Source: Pseudomonadota bacterium | GTDB taxonomy: Bacteria; Pseudomonadota; Alphaproteobacteria; Rhizobiales; Xanthobacteraceae | Direction of reading: 5' to 3' | Assembly: GCA_003576765.1 (NCBI GenBank) | Contig: QEVP01000012.1 | Span: 1 to 64,000 of the forward strand | Length of the DNA: 64,000 bases | Shown: piece after piece, positions 1-8,873 of the stretch | Layout of the letters: every line of letters begins with the position of its first letter | How positions within the stretch are numbered: the first letter of the stretch is position 1 | The notes under the pieces: generated by a model | The model's input: the letters and a program-made list of their open reading frames with translations, nothing else | What the model was told of the DNA's origin: nothing | Databases searched by the model: none | Position numbers and translations under genes: made by a program

Positions 1-10
1 TTAATCGCGC

Positions 11-571
11 ATGTCCTTATCGGAAACCGCCGGGCCGGCCCTTTGGCACGGCACCACCATCGTCACCGTCCGCAAGGGCGGCATTGTCGCCATCGGCGGC
101 GACGGCCAGGTCTCGCTCCAGGCCACCATCATCAAGGCCAATGCCAGGAAGGTGCGCCAACTGGGCAAGGGCGACGTGATCGGCGGCTTTGCCGGGGCCA
201 CGGCCGACGCCTTCACCCTGTTCGAGCGGCTGGAGACCAAACTCGAGCAATATCCCGGCCAGCTCACCCGCGCCTGCGTGGAGCTGGCGAAGGACTGGCG
301 CACCGACCGCTACCTGCGCCGCCTCGAGGCCATGATGATCGTCGCCGACCGGGAGACGACGCTGGTCCTGACCGGCAACGGCGACGTGCTGGAGCCGGAA
401 GCCGGCGTCGCCGGCATCGGTTCGGGCGGCAATTATGCGCTTGCCGCGGCGCGCGCGCTGCTCGACGGCCCGCTCGACGCGGAGGCGATCGTGCGCAAGG
501 CGCTCGATATCGCCGCCGACATCTGCGTCTACACCAACCGCAACGTCACCCTCGAGACGCTGGAGGTTTAG
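11..571 (+). CDS. hslV: ATP-dependent protease HslVU, peptidase subunit HslV
   Basis: HslV is the threonine peptidase of the HslVU (ClpQY) chambered protease; it forms two stacked hexameric rings and degrades unfolded proteins fed by the HslU ATPase in the cytoplasm. The 186-residue protein has a short propeptide ending in WHG, followed by the catalytic TT(IVTVRKGG) start, with Thr15 as the expected mature N-terminal nucleophile. The conserved GGDGQVS and KANARKVR segments and the GSGGNYA glycine loop are present, and the length is normal. hslU follows 109 bp downstream, separated by two palindromic repeats. The TAG stop codon lies at the edge of the first repeat. The gene upstream is outside the window. 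Confidence 0.96.
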   Translation: MSLSETAGPALWHGTTIVTVRKGGIVAIGGDGQVSLQATIIKANARKVRQLGKGDVIGGFAGATADAFTLFERLETKLEQYPGQLTRACVELAKDWRTDRYLRRLEAMMIVADRETTLVLTGNGDVLEPEAGVAGIGSGGNYALAAARALLDGPLDAEAIVRKALDIAADICVYTNRNVTLETLEV

Positions 572-601
572 AGCCTGATCCAACCAAGCTGAATCAGGCT
601 C
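571..601. repeat. Short hairpin repeat at hslV stop
   Basis: A 9-bp inverted repeat (GAGCCTGAT at 571-579, ATCAGGCTC at 593-601) starts on the last base of the hslV TAG stop codon. It resembles other TAGAGC-edged palindromes in the window and may fold in the mRNA between hslV and hslU. Confidence 0.7.
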
Positions 602-618
602 CAACTCATCTTTTGTTC

Positions 619-667
619 GAGCATGATCTTATCCGAAAACCGGTTCCCACTTTTCGGGATCATGCTC
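619..667. repeat. 49-bp dispersed palindromic repeat, copy 1
   Basis: Ends GAGCATGATC (619-628) and GATCATGCTC (658-667) are exact inverted repeats; inner arms with GAAAACCGGTTCCCACTTTTC are also partly complementary. The same 49-bp unit recurs at 24217-24265 and, diverged, at 58525-58573. It ends 13 bp before the hslU start codon. Confidence 0.85.
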
Positions 668-680
668 TGAAGGCCGCATC

Positions 681-1934
681 ATGACCGACTTCTCCCCCCG
701 CGAAATTGTCTCCGAACTCGACCGCTACATCGTCGGCCAGGCCGACGCCAAGCGCGCGGTCGCCATCGCCCTGCGCAACCGCTGGCGGCGGCTGCAGCTC
801 GATGCGGGCGTCGGCAAGACGGAGATCGCGCGGCGGCTGGCCAAACTCGCCGGTGCGCCGTTCCTCAAGGTCGAGGCGACGAAATTCACCGAGGTCGGCT
901 ATGTCGGCCGCGACGTCGAACAGATCGTGCGCGATCTGGTCGAGGTCGCCATCGCCCAGACCCGCGAGCGCAAGCGCAAGGACGTGCGCGCCCGCGCCCA
1001 GCTTGCCGCCGAGGAGCGCGTGCTCGACGCGCTGGTCGGCGGCGGCGCCAGCGCCGCGACCCGCGATTCGTTCCGCCGCAAGCTGCGCGCCGGCGAACTC
1101 GACGACAAGGAGATCGAGATCGAGGTGCAGTCGCAGGGCGGCGGCCTGCCGATGTTCGAGATTCCCGGCATGCCCGGTGCGCAGATGGGCGCCATCTCGC
1201 TCGGCGACATTTTTGGCAAGCTCGGCGGCCGGCCGAAGACACGGCGGCTGACGGTGAACGCCTCGCACGACATCCTCGTCAACGAGGAATCCGACAAGCT
1301 TCTGGACAGCGAACAACTCGTGCAGGACGCGATCCGCGAGGTCGAGAACAACGGCATCGTGTTTCTCGACGAGATCGACAAGATCTGCGTGCGCGACGGC
1401 GCGCGCACCGGCGACGTGTCGCGCGAGGGCGTGCAGCGCGACCTCTTGCCGCTGATCGAGGGCACCACGGTCTCGACCAAGCACGGCGCGGTCAAGACCG
1501 ACCACATCCTGTTCATTGCGTCAGGCGCCTTCCACATTGCAAAGCCGTCCGACCTGCTGCCGGAGTTACAGGGCCGGCTGCCGATCCGCGTCGAACTACA
1601 GGCGCTGACCCGCGACGATTTTCGCCGCATCCTGACCGAGCCGGAAGCCTCGCTGATCAAGCAGTATGTCGCGCTGATGCAGACCGAGGGCGTGACGCTC
1701 GACATCGCCGATGAGGCGATCGACGCGCTGGCCGACGTCGCGGTCGCGGTCAATGCGTCGGTCGAAAACATCGGCGCGCGGCGGCTGCAGACGGTGATGG
1801 AGCGGGTGCTGGATGAGATTTCCTTCGCCGCGCCCGACCGCAACGGCGAGACCATCCGCATCGACGCCGCCTATGTGCAGAAGCACGTCGGCGATCTTGC
1901 GAAAAATGCCGACCTGAGCCGGTTCATTTTGTAG
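681..1934 (+). CDS. hslU: HslU ATPase with in-frame deletion in Walker A region
   Basis: HslU is the AAA+ unfoldase that caps HslV. Most of the protein is intact: N-terminal IVGQ motif (17-20), an inserted I domain (about 91-225), Walker B IVFLDEID (226-233), sensor and arginine-finger region, and the C-terminal DLSRFIL tail that docks into HslV. However, the sequence passes directly from RWRRLQLDA (to residue 42) to GVGKTE (43-48). In the family a stretch of about 17-18 residues (LREEVLPKNILMIGPT or similar) sits here and supplies strand beta-1 and the first half of the GPTGVGKT P-loop. The protein is 417 residues against about 435 in relatives, and the frame is preserved. ATP binding is expected to be damaged. 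A real mutation or an assembly error are both possible. Confidence 0.93.
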   Translation: MTDFSPREIVSELDRYIVGQADAKRAVAIALRNRWRRLQLDAGVGKTEIARRLAKLAGAPFLKVEATKFTEVGYVGRDVEQIVRDLVEVAIAQTRERKRKDVRARAQLAAEERVLDALVGGGASAATRDSFRRKLRAGELDDKEIEIEVQSQGGGLPMFEIPGMPGAQMGAISLGDIFGKLGGRPKTRRLTVNASHDILVNEESDKLLDSEQLVQDAIREVENNGIVFLDEIDKICVRDGARTGDVSREGVQRDLLPLIEGTTVSTKHGAVKTDHILFIASGAFHIAKPSDLLPELQGRLPIRVELQALTRDDFRRILTEPEASLIKQYVALMQTEGVTLDIADEAIDALADVAVAVNASVENIGARRLQTVMERVLDEISFAAPDRNGETIRIDAAYVQKHVGDLAKNADLSRFIL

Positions 1935-1950
1935 CGGGCGGGACGACAAC

Positions 1951-2070
1951 GTGTCCCGGGCGCGACGCGCAGCGTTGCGCCGCTGAGCCGGGACCGTTGC
2001 AAAATCCGGCGTTTCGAGCGATCCCGGATCAGCGCCGCAGCACAAGAGCGCCGCGGCGCGTCCGGGATAC
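1951..2070. repeat. Double-hairpin repeat, copy A
   Basis: About 120 bp made of two adjacent imperfect hairpins bounded by GTCCCGG and GTCCGGGAT arms. Related copies are at 45165-45294, 45962-46084 and 49092-49222. This copy fills the gap between the convergent ends of hslU and the Smr-domain gene. Confidence 0.7.
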
Positions 2071-2081
2071 GGCGACGACTC

Positions 2082-2684
2082 TCACCTGCCCCGTCGCACC
2101 CGGACATAGAGCGCTCCGCCGCCGCCATGGGCGGCGTGCGCCTCCTCGAAGCCGACGACAAGATCGCGAAACTCCGCGAGCGACAGCCACTCCGGCACCT
2201 CGCGGCGCAAGACGCCCGAGCCCTTGCCGTCGCGTCCGCCCTTACCGGTGATCACCAGCACCAACGTCAGTCCCTCGCTCTGCGCGCGGACGAGGAAACG
2301 TCGCAACACCGCGTGGGCGCGTAGCAGCGTCAGGCCGTGCAGATCGAGCCGCGCCTCGATCTCGGTGTGGCCACGCACGATACGGCCCCGCTCGCGCCGC
2401 GCCAATGTGGCGAGCGGCGGCGGTGCCTTGGCAGGCGCCGCCTTCGCAGGTGTCTTGGCCGGCGCCTTGGCCGGTGCGGACGATGCAGCAACCGACGGCG
2501 GCAGCGCCTGCGGCACCTGACCGTTGGCTCCCACGCCCGGCGCAACGGCCTCGGCGGCCGCCTTGCGCCGCCGCAGCGGTTTCGCCGACCGCGCCACGCT
2601 GTCCCATAGCGCGCGTTCGTCCTCGCTCAACACGCGGACGCGGCGCGGACGACGCGGCGTATCGAGCACCGGCGGGCGCACCAT
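2082..2684 (-). CDS. Smr (MutS2 C-terminal) domain protein
   Basis: A 200-residue protein. Its C-terminal half is an Smr domain carrying the diagnostic LDLHG motif (residues 113-117) and a GKG loop (ITGKGGRDGKG). Smr domains bind nucleic acid and several act as nicking or RNA endonucleases; the cellular role of this stand-alone form is not known to me. The N-terminal half is low-complexity and rich in Ala, Pro and Lys (about 40-100). I start at the ATG at 2684, just after the mltA stop; a longer reading upstream would overlap mltA. This location after mltA is conserved in Rhizobiales. Confidence 0.88.
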   Translation of the reverse strand: MVRPPVLDTPRRPRRVRVLSEDERALWDSVARSAKPLRRRKAAAEAVAPGVGANGQVPQALPPSVAASSAPAKAPAKTPAKAAPAKAPPPLATLARRERGRIVRGHTEIEARLDLHGLTLLRAHAVLRRFLVRAQSEGLTLVLVITGKGGRDGKGSGVLRREVPEWLSLAEFRDLVVGFEEAHAAHGGGGALYVRVRRGR

Positions 2685-2691
2685 CGTCTCG

Positions 2692-4020
2692 TTACCGTGC
2701 CCGTCGCGCCGGACGGCACTTGGAGGCGCCGCGCCCGGCGAGCGATTTCTCGATGCGCTTGGCGGGCCGCGCCTTCGGCAGCGGCATCGTCCTGCCCTGC
2801 GCCACCGGATCGAGGCTGTTCGGCACCAGCATGACGAAGCGCGCCGCATGGCGCAGCCGTCCCGACACCTGCCCGGCCTCACGGCCGGCCCCGAAATAGA
2901 TATCGGCGCGCGCCGGCCCGACGATCGCGGAGCCGGTGTCCTGCGCCACCATCAGGCGGCGGAATGGGGTTGCCGCGCGCGGAGACTCGATCGGCAAATC
3001 GCCCGTGATGAAGAACGGCGTGCCGTAGACGTGCAGCGCGCGGTCGACGGCGATGGAGCGGCCCGGCGTCAGCGGCACCCCCTGCGCGCCGACCGGTTCG
3101 TCCTGCGGCCCGAGCGGTACTTCGCGGAAGAACACGTAGGCGCGGTTCATCCGCCGCACCTCTTCGGCACCTTGCGGATCGGCCGCCATCCACTCGCGGA
3201 TACGCTGCATCGACATTTCTTCGCGCGGGATGATGTTGCGCTCGATCAGAATGCGCCCGACCGGCGTATAAGGATAGCCGTTGTGCGAATCGTAGTTGAT
3301 GCGCACCACCGAGCCGTCCTCCATGCGGATGCGCGCCGAGCCCTGAATCTGGATGAACAGCAGATCCGTCTGGCTCTTGAGCCAGGCGATCTCCAGCCCG
3401 CGCCCGGCGATGGCGCCATCCTCGATCTGGGCGCGGTCATAATAGGGCACCAGCTTGCGCCGGCCGATTTTACGGAACACCTCGCCCTTGTTGGGCAGGC
3501 TGGGCGAAGCTTGCGAATAGCCGCGCACGAACAGATTTGAGGGGCGGCGATAGACCGGCACGGCATAGACGTCGGTGCGGGTGCGCGAGCCGTCGACGAT
3601 CGGCTCGTAGTAGCCGGTGACGAAACCGTCGTCTTCACCGAGACGGGAAATGCGCACCGGGCGGAAATGGTTTTCGAAGAAGGCGCGCGCCTTGCCGTCG
3701 TCGGCAATCGCGGCGGTGCGTGCCGCGCGGCACGGCTCGCCGAGCGCGCCGGCCAGCGCCTTGCCAGATCTTTGCTCCGACCCTTGAGCCGTCGCCGATG
3801 CCGCCGGTGCGCTCATTCGGGTGCGGATGGCGCGGCAGCTCGTGCGAAACGCCTGGAGCGCCGCAAGCGGGGCATCCTCGCGCCAGCCGGCGATCTCCGA
3901 CCACGGCACGGGAACGTATTGGCTTTCGGGAATCGTGAAGGGGGCGTGGCGGTCTTTCGCCGTAGCCGCGGGCGCCCACGCCGTCAGCATGAGTGCAGCG
4001 ACCCCGGCCGCAACACGCAA
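2692..4020 (-). CDS. mltA: Membrane-bound lytic murein transglycosylase A
   Basis: MltA cleaves the MurNAc-GlcNAc bond of peptidoglycan, leaving 1,6-anhydro ends, and acts in the periplasm. The 3D/MltA fold is recognisable, with VTGYYEP in the middle, the IQGSARI and GYPYTPVGR segments, and the C-terminal DTGSAIVGPARADIYFG stretch that carries the catalytic aspartate. I place the start at a TTG (4020), because it gives a typical signal peptide (hydrophobic run, then a cleavage site near AATA). The ATG at 3990 would leave a very short hydrophobic segment. It sits 16 bp after the Tim44-like gene on the same strand, probably in one transcript. The C-terminal tail is basic. Confidence 0.88.
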   Translation of the reverse strand: MRVAAGVAALMLTAWAPAATAKDRHAPFTIPESQYVPVPWSEIAGWREDAPLAALQAFRTSCRAIRTRMSAPAASATAQGSEQRSGKALAGALGEPCRAARTAAIADDGKARAFFENHFRPVRISRLGEDDGFVTGYYEPIVDGSRTRTDVYAVPVYRRPSNLFVRGYSQASPSLPNKGEVFRKIGRRKLVPYYDRAQIEDGAIAGRGLEIAWLKSQTDLLFIQIQGSARIRMEDGSVVRINYDSHNGYPYTPVGRILIERNIIPREEMSMQRIREWMAADPQGAEEVRRMNRAYVFFREVPLGPQDEPVGAQGVPLTPGRSIAVDRALHVYGTPFFITGDLPIESPRAATPFRRLMVAQDTGSAIVGPARADIYFGAGREAGQVSGRLRHAARFVMLVPNSLDPVAQGRTMPLPKARPAKRIEKSLAGRGASKCRPARRAR

Positions 4021-4036
4021 GCGCGGCGCGCCGCGC

Positions 4037-4741
4037 TTACTCCATGCTTTCCGTCCGCACCAGCTTCCAGTTCGGATCGCGCGAGGAGGTGTCACGGGCG
4101 AATGTCCAGATATCGGTGACATCGGTGACCTTGTCGGGGCTGCCCTCGACCACGGTGCCGGCCTTGTCGCGGGTCGCGGTGATCATTTGCGAGACGAAGC
4201 GGACGGTGAGGTTGGCGATGCGGTCGCGCTGCTCGGCGGCGACGAACTCCGCCTTGTCGATGGAGACGAAGCGGGTCTCGGTCGTATGCCCGGCCTGTTC
4301 GCGGGCGCGGATCGCGGCGTCGAAGCTGTCGTAGACTTCCTTCGACAACAGATCCTTGAGCGCGCGGCGGTCGCCGCTCGCGAACGCCTGCACGATCATT
4401 TCGTAGGCGCTGCGCGCCCCGGTGAGAAAATACTGCGGATCGAACGTCGAATCCTGCGCCGCCACGGCATCGAGCCCGGCGGCGAGCGCCGAACCCGGCT
4501 CGGCGATGCCCTTCCAGCGGTCAACGGCGGGCGCAAGCTCGCCGGGAGCCAGCGGCGCCTGATCGATCACCGTTCCCGGCAGCGGCACGACGTTGCTGTT
4601 GTCGGCCGGGCGCGGCGCGTCGCGATTGACGCGCTCATAAGGCCGCTCGCTGCCGGTCCGCTGGCCCAGCACGTTGCGCAGCCGCAGGAAGATGAACACC
4701 GCGAGCGCCAGGAAGATGATGGTGTAGATGTCCACGTTCAT
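4037..4741 (-). CDS. Tim44-like domain protein (Tim44/TimA family)
   Basis: A 234-residue protein with one N-terminal membrane segment (about 5-20, TIIFLALAVFIFLRL) and a C-terminal Tim44-like domain (about 95-233) that begins after DSTFDPQYFLTGAR. Mitochondrial Tim44 tethers Hsp70 to the import pore; the bacterial relatives are inner-membrane proteins whose exact task is less clear. The gene is divergent from secB across a 397-bp gap and is followed by mltA and the Smr gene, the same order as in other Rhizobiales. In many relatives a small fxsA-like gene lies between it and secB; I see none here. Confidence 0.88.
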   Translation of the reverse strand: MNVDIYTIIFLALAVFIFLRLRNVLGQRTGSERPYERVNRDAPRPADNSNVVPLPGTVIDQAPLAPGELAPAVDRWKGIAEPGSALAAGLDAVAAQDSTFDPQYFLTGARSAYEMIVQAFASGDRRALKDLLSKEVYDSFDAAIRAREQAGHTTETRFVSIDKAEFVAAEQRDRIANLTVRFVSQMITATRDKAGTVVEGSPDKVTDVTDIWTFARDTSSRDPNWKLVRTESME

Positions 4742-5138
4742 TCGCTTTCCGGTGTGGGCCGCGTCCGGCCGCCTCTCCCGGCACGGGCCGGAGCCGCGGT
4801 AACTGATCTACACCATGTAGACACGAAATCCGACTGCGCCAATGGCGCGTTTTGGCACGTTGCGGGCACGCTGCCCCCGCGACGGCTCGAAGCGCCCGCC
4901 GGGGGCGTATTTTGCCGTCAAATTCGGCAGATTCTAGATCGGCTTATCGTTTCCGGCGCAAATTTGCGGCAGCATTCGGGCCGCGCTCCTTGTCGATCGG
5001 GCCGCGCGTGTGATAGCCACTCGCCAACCTCGACCGCTGGCGGTCGGGCGGCATCATCCACCCCGTGGCGGACAGCGCCAGCCGCACCGCTTAAGGCCGG
5101 CTGCAATCCAGACCGGCGCGGCGCCCAGGAGACACTTC
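4742..5138. other. Divergent intergenic region, Tim44-like gene / secB
   Basis: 397 bp without a convincing gene. It holds a good sigma-70-type promoter candidate for secB (4912-4940) and an imperfect hairpin around 4805-4830. I found no reading frame with homology. Confidence 0.6.
4912..4940 (+). promoter_or_regulatory. Candidate sigma-70 promoter of secB
   Basis: TTGCCG (4912-4917) and TAGATC (4935-4940) are separated by 17 bp, in an AT-rich patch about 200 bp upstream of secB. Assigned by consensus only. Confidence 0.4.
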
Positions 5139-5636
5139 ATGACCAACGGCAACGGCGCACCCCCGGCAGCGGACAAGCCCGAAGCGGTGCCGCAGCTCAA
5201 CGTGCTGGCGCAGTACATCAAGGATCTCTCGTTCGAGAATCCCAATGCGCCGTCCTCCCTCGGGCCGCAACAGCAGCAGCCCTCGATCAACATCCAGATC
5301 AACGTCCATGCCGAAAACCTCGCCGAGAACGAGTACGAGGTGACGCTGTCGGTCGAGGGCAAGGCGGAGAACGCCGGCAAGGTGCTGTTCTCGTTCGAAC
5401 TGGACTATGCCGGGGTGTTCCGCATCCAGCATGTGCCGAAGGAAAACCTGCACCCGCTGATTATGATCGAGTGCCCGCGGCTCTTGTTCCCGTTCGCCCG
5501 CGAGATCATCGCCTCGGCGGTGCGCGATGGCGGCTTCCCGCCCCTGATGCTCGATCCGGTCGATTTCGTGGGGCTCTACCGCCAGAACATGGAACGGCAA
5601 GCCGAGCAGCTTCGCGCCGAGGGCAAGCCGAGCTAA
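5139..5636 (+). CDS. secB: Protein-export chaperone SecB
   Basis: SecB is a tetrameric cytoplasmic chaperone that keeps secretory precursors unfolded and hands them to SecA. The 165-residue protein shows the family pattern: [19 protein letters not shown] near the N-terminus, a beta-rich core, the [14 protein letters not shown] segment and the [11 protein letters not shown] segment near the C-terminus. The start at ATG 5139 is supported by an upstream CAGGAGA ribosome-binding site 6-7 bases away. It converges with dnaQ, with only 12 bp between the two stop codons. Confidence 0.97.
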   Translation: MTNGNGAPPAADKPEAVPQLNVLAQYIKDLSFENPNAPSSLGPQQQQPSINIQINVHAENLAENEYEVTLSVEGKAENAGKVLFSFELDYAGVFRIQHVPKENLHPLIMIECPRLLFPFAREIIASAVRDGGFPPLMLDPVDFVGLYRQNMERQAEQLRAEGKPS

Positions 5637-5648
5637 GGGCTCTCCCGC

Positions 5649-6362
5649 CTACTGTTCTGCCGCGCTCGCCGTGCCATCCCCGTAAGCGTGCCACAGCGCC
5701 GCCCCGCCGAGGGTTGCGACAAAGGCGGCATGCGCGGCAAGGTCCTCCGGCGACAGCCGCGGCGCGAGCGGCACCGGGCGCTGCCGGCGCGGGCCGTCCG
5801 CGCCCCGCGCCCGGATCAGGACCGGACCGGCGGTGAGGCCGAGCTGGGCCTGCCGCGCACCGATCAGCTCGATATAGACTTCGGCCAGCAGTTCGGCGTC
5901 GAGCAGCGCGCCGTGCTTGGTGCGGCGCGAATTGTCGATGGCGTAGCGCGAGCACAGGTCATCGAGGCGGTTGGACACGCCGGGGTGCTTGCGCCGCGCC
6001 AGCAACAGCGTATCGACCAGCCGCTCCGGCCCGATCGCGGCGCGCGCCACCCGTGCCAGTTCCGCGTTGATGAAACCGACGTCGAACGCGGCGTTATGGA
6101 TCACCAGCGGCGCTTCGCCAATGAAGGCGAGGAACTCGTCCACCACGGCGGAGAACAGCGGCTTGTCGGCCAGAAACTCGGTCGACAGGCCGTGCACCGC
6201 GAATGCCTCCTGCGGCATATCGCGCTCGGGGTTGAGGTAGCAGTGGAACACCTGCCCGGTCGGCATGTGGTTGACCATCTCGACGCAGCCGATCTCGACC
6301 AGCCGGTCGCCGCGCAGCGGATCGAGGCCAGTGGTTTCGGTATCGAGCACGATCTCGCGCAT
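5649..6362 (-). CDS. dnaQ: DNA polymerase III epsilon subunit (3'-5' exonuclease)
   Basis: DnaQ is the proofreading exonuclease of the replicative polymerase. Exo I is LDTETTG (about 6-12), Exo II contains [11 protein letters not shown] (about 89-99), and Exo III is [10 protein letters not shown], giving the DEDDh set of metal and catalytic residues. At 237 residues the length is normal. The C-terminal part after about 180 is the poorly conserved tether to the alpha subunit. It is the last gene of a ppsR-maf-coaE-dnaQ run on the minus strand, 29 bp after coaE. Confidence 0.96.
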   Translation of the reverse strand: MREIVLDTETTGLDPLRGDRLVEIGCVEMVNHMPTGQVFHCYLNPERDMPQEAFAVHGLSTEFLADKPLFSAVVDEFLAFIGEAPLVIHNAAFDVGFINAELARVARAAIGPERLVDTLLLARRKHPGVSNRLDDLCSRYAIDNSRRTKHGALLDAELLAEVYIELIGARQAQLGLTAGPVLIRARGADGPRRQRPVPLAPRLSPEDLAAHAAFVATLGGAALWHAYGDGTASAAEQ

Positions 6363-6391
6363 GGCTCTCCCACTTGCCCGCCGGCGGCGAC

Positions 6392-6991
6392 TCAGCCGCG
6401 CCGCTTCGGCATTGTAACCACCTCGCGGAGAATGTCGCGGATGCGGGCGCGCACCGGCTCCAGGCCGTGCGAGGTATCCACGATAAAGTCGGCGCGGCGG
6501 CGCTTTTCGGCATCGGGCATCTGGCGAGCGAGAATGGCGTCGAGCTTTTCCGGCGTCATCGTCTTGCGCGCGAGAAGGCGCTCACGCTGGATGTCTTCCG
6601 CCGTCGTCACCACCACCACCGCATCGACGCGGGCGTCGCCCCCGGTCTCGAACAACAGCGGCACGTCCACCACCGCGACCGGCGCGCCCGACTGCTCGGC
6701 CTCGTCGAGGAATTTCTGATGATGCGCTTTCAGCATCGGATGCACGATGGCCTCGAGCCGCTTCATCGCGGCAGGATCGTGGACGACACGCGCCGATAGT
6801 TTCTGGCGGTCGACCCGGCCATTGTCCGTGGTGCCGGGAAACGCCGCCTCGATCGCCGGTGCCGCCTCGTTCTCATAGATCAGATGCACGGTGGCGTCGG
6901 CGTCGTAGACCGGCACGCCTTCCTCGGCAAACAGTTTTGCCGTGGTCGATTTGCCCATGCCCATCGAGCCGGTCAGTCCGAGCACCCGCAT
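6392..6991 (-). CDS. coaE: Dephospho-CoA kinase
   Basis: CoaE catalyses the last step of coenzyme A synthesis, phosphorylating the 3'-hydroxyl of dephospho-CoA with ATP. The 199-residue protein opens with the P-loop [12 protein letters not shown] (about 5-16), followed by the VYDADATVH segment with the conserved aspartates, HPML (His84 region), the DVPLLFETG motif and the [14 protein letters not shown] lid segment. The ATG at 6991 follows the maf stop by 8 bp, so translation is probably coupled. In many Rhizobiales an aroE gene sits between maf and coaE; it is absent here. Confidence 0.96.
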   Translation of the reverse strand: MRVLGLTGSMGMGKSTTAKLFAEEGVPVYDADATVHLIYENEAAPAIEAAFPGTTDNGRVDRQKLSARVVHDPAAMKRLEAIVHPMLKAHHQKFLDEAEQSGAPVAVVDVPLLFETGGDARVDAVVVVTTAEDIQRERLLARKTMTPEKLDAILARQMPDAEKRRRADFIVDTSHGLEPVRARIRDILREVVTMPKRRG

Positions 6992-6999
6992 TCCCGCCC

Positions 7000-7605
7000 T
7001 CACATGCGCAACAGACCGCGCTCGCGCAGAAACGCCAGCAGCGGCAGCAGCGGCAATCCCAGAATGGTGAAATGATCGCCTTCGATGCGCGAGAACAGGT
7101 GCACTCCGAGGCTTTCGAGCTGATAGGCGCCGACGCTGCCGGTCACCGCCTCGCCCGCGGCATCGAGGTAGCATCCGATCGCTTCATCATCCAGCGGCCG
7201 CATGGTCAGGCGCGCCACTGAGACCTGCTCCGTCAGCACCTCGTTGTCAGTGACGACGGCAAAGGCGGCGTGGAGTTCGTGCGTGTGGCCGGCGAGCGCG
7301 CGAAGCTGGGCGTGGGCGGCGGCTCGGTCCGGGGGCTTGTCGAACAGCCGCGTGCCCAGCGCCAGCGTCTGGTCGGCACCGAGCACGATGCGGCCGGGAT
7401 GGCTGCCGGCGACCGCCCTCGCCTTTTCCCGCGCCAGCAACGTGGCGACCTCGCCCGGCGCGGCGAGCCCCGAAGCGCGTTGCAACGCGCGTTCATCGAT
7501 ATGCGCGGGGATCGCCTCGAACGCCAGGCCGGCATTGCCGAGCAGCAGGCCGCGGGCGTGGCTTTGCGAGGCAAGAATCAACGGCCGCTCGCCTTGCCAC
7601 AGCAT
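7000..7605 (-). CDS. maf: Maf family nucleotide pyrophosphatase
   Basis: Maf proteins hydrolyse non-canonical or modified nucleoside triphosphates (dTTP/UTP, m7GTP classes) and are linked to division control. The 201-residue protein has the N-terminal LILASQSHARGLLL motif (family SxSPRR; here the Pro-Arg pair is replaced by His-Ala), then LAREKA, LGADQTLAL with the catalytic Asp, and the EAVTGSVGAYQLE motif. Its ATG overlaps the ppsR stop codon by one base (TGATG), indicating coupled translation. The substrate class cannot be settled from sequence alone. Confidence 0.92.
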   Translation of the reverse strand: MLWQGERPLILASQSHARGLLLGNAGLAFEAIPAHIDERALQRASGLAAPGEVATLLAREKARAVAGSHPGRIVLGADQTLALGTRLFDKPPDRAAAHAQLRALAGHTHELHAAFAVVTDNEVLTEQVSVARLTMRPLDDEAIGCYLDAAGEAVTGSVGAYQLESLGVHLFSRIEGDHFTILGLPLLPLLAFLRERGLLRM

Positions 7606-8444
7606 CAGGCCAGGCTCCGCGGCCGCTGACGGTCGGCGTAGAGCTTCATCACCGCCGCCGCGGTCTCCTCGATGGAACGCCGCGTCACATCGAGCAGCGG
7701 CCAGCCATGACGGATGCTGAGCCGCCGCGCATAGGTGACCTCGTCGGTCACCGCCTCGCGATCGATATAGGCTTCGTTGTCCGGCGAGCCGATCGCCAGC
7801 AGCCGGTTCTGCCGCACCTGGATCAGCCGCTCCGGCGTCGCCTGCAGGCTGACCACCAGCGGCTTTTTCAGCGTTTCGAGTTGCGACGGGATCGGGATGC
7901 CGAGCACCAGCGGCACGTTGGCGGTGCGGATGCCACGGTTGGCGAGGTAGATCGAGGTCGGGGTTTTCGAGGTGCGCGACACCCCGACCAGCACCACGTC
8001 GGCATCCTCCAGCCCTTCGACGTGCTGGCCGTCGTCGTGCATCATGGTGTAGTTCAGCGCATCGATGCGCTTGAAATATTCGGCATTGAGCGTGTGCTGG
8101 GCCCCGACCCGCCCGGCCGTCGCCGCCCCGAGATACGCCTCGAACAACTGCATCAGCGGGCCGATGATCGACAGGCTCGGCAGGTTCATCTCCTTGCACT
8201 TGGCCTCGAGCCGCTCGACCAGATCCTTCTCCAGAAGCGTGAACAGCACGATGCCGGGCGCTTCCTCGATTTCCGCAAGCACCCGGTCGAGCTGCTTCTG
8301 GCTGCGCACCAGCGGATAGACGTGCTCGACCGCCGAGATGTTGGCATATTGGGCCGCCACCGCCCGCGCAACCGTGATCAGCGTCTCGCCGGTGGAATCC
8401 GAGATCAGGTGCAGGTGAAAATAGCTGCCGGACGCAGTGGCCAT
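7605..8444 (-). CDS. ppsR: PEP synthase/PPDK regulatory kinase-phosphorylase (DUF299)
   Basis: Members of this family are ADP-dependent kinases and Pi-dependent phosphorylases that switch pyruvate phosphate dikinase or PEP synthase off and on by modifying a threonine near the catalytic histidine. The 279-residue protein contains [11 protein letters not shown] near the N-terminus and the P-loop-like [11 protein letters not shown] motif in the middle. The ATG at 8444 is the first that does not extend into non-homologous sequence. A DUF299 gene (RP001-like) flanks oriC in Caulobacter and Rickettsia, so its divergent upstream gap is of interest. Confidence 0.94.
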   Translation of the reverse strand: MATASGSYFHLHLISDSTGETLITVARAVAAQYANISAVEHVYPLVRSQKQLDRVLAEIEEAPGIVLFTLLEKDLVERLEAKCKEMNLPSLSIIGPLMQLFEAYLGAATAGRVGAQHTLNAEYFKRIDALNYTMMHDDGQHVEGLEDADVVLVGVSRTSKTPTSIYLANRGIRTANVPLVLGIPIPSQLETLKKPLVVSLQATPERLIQVRQNRLLAIGSPDNEAYIDREAVTDEVTYARRLSIRHGWPLLDVTRRSIEETAAAVMKLYADRQRPRSLA

Positions 8445-8873
8445 GGGCAGGACATCCTGTGAATGGCTGTGGAGAGCCGCGGGCGCGACCGCGACCGCCG
8501 GCTCCCGGCGGAAACAACCGGCCTTTCCTTGCACAGTCCTGCTTTTCGGGACAAGGCCGGCAAGGCCGGCGAATATAATCGGGGAATGTGGATTTGTCTC
8601 TTGATAACGCAACCGGCCGCTGCCGCTACGTCCTTGAGATTCCATCGCTCCCGGTCGCGACAACTACGCTCGTGGACAGCGTGGGCATCGCGGCCGGCTG
8701 TGTACGGCCTGAAGGCAGCGCGGGCATGACGCTGCGCCGGCGCAATCCCCTGTCATATAAACTCAAACCTTCAAGAATCTAAAAATGATGATTTGAGAAA
8801 GCGCGTGGCACCCGATAATGAACCGGCCAACGGTTCGTTCCGTGAGAGCCCACGGAAACGCAAGGAACACGCC
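8445..8873. other. Candidate chromosomal origin (oriC) region
   Basis: 429 bp between divergent ppsR and hemJ with no gene. It contains a 50-bp AT-rich patch (8751-8800, 26% GC by direct count) in otherwise GC-rich DNA, three 7-of-9 matches to the DnaA box (8468-8476, 8587-8595, 8599-8607) and two GANTC sites (8638-8642, 8775-8779) of the CcrM type. In Caulobacter and Rickettsia oriC lies beside the DUF299 gene. The assignment is inferred from position and weak motifs. Confidence 0.45.

Noticed and set aside
11..571. Possible use of the first Met-Ser-Leu as the mature HslV N-terminus
   Set aside because: The catalytic Thr must follow the propeptide (WHG), so the N-terminal residues are expected to be removed.
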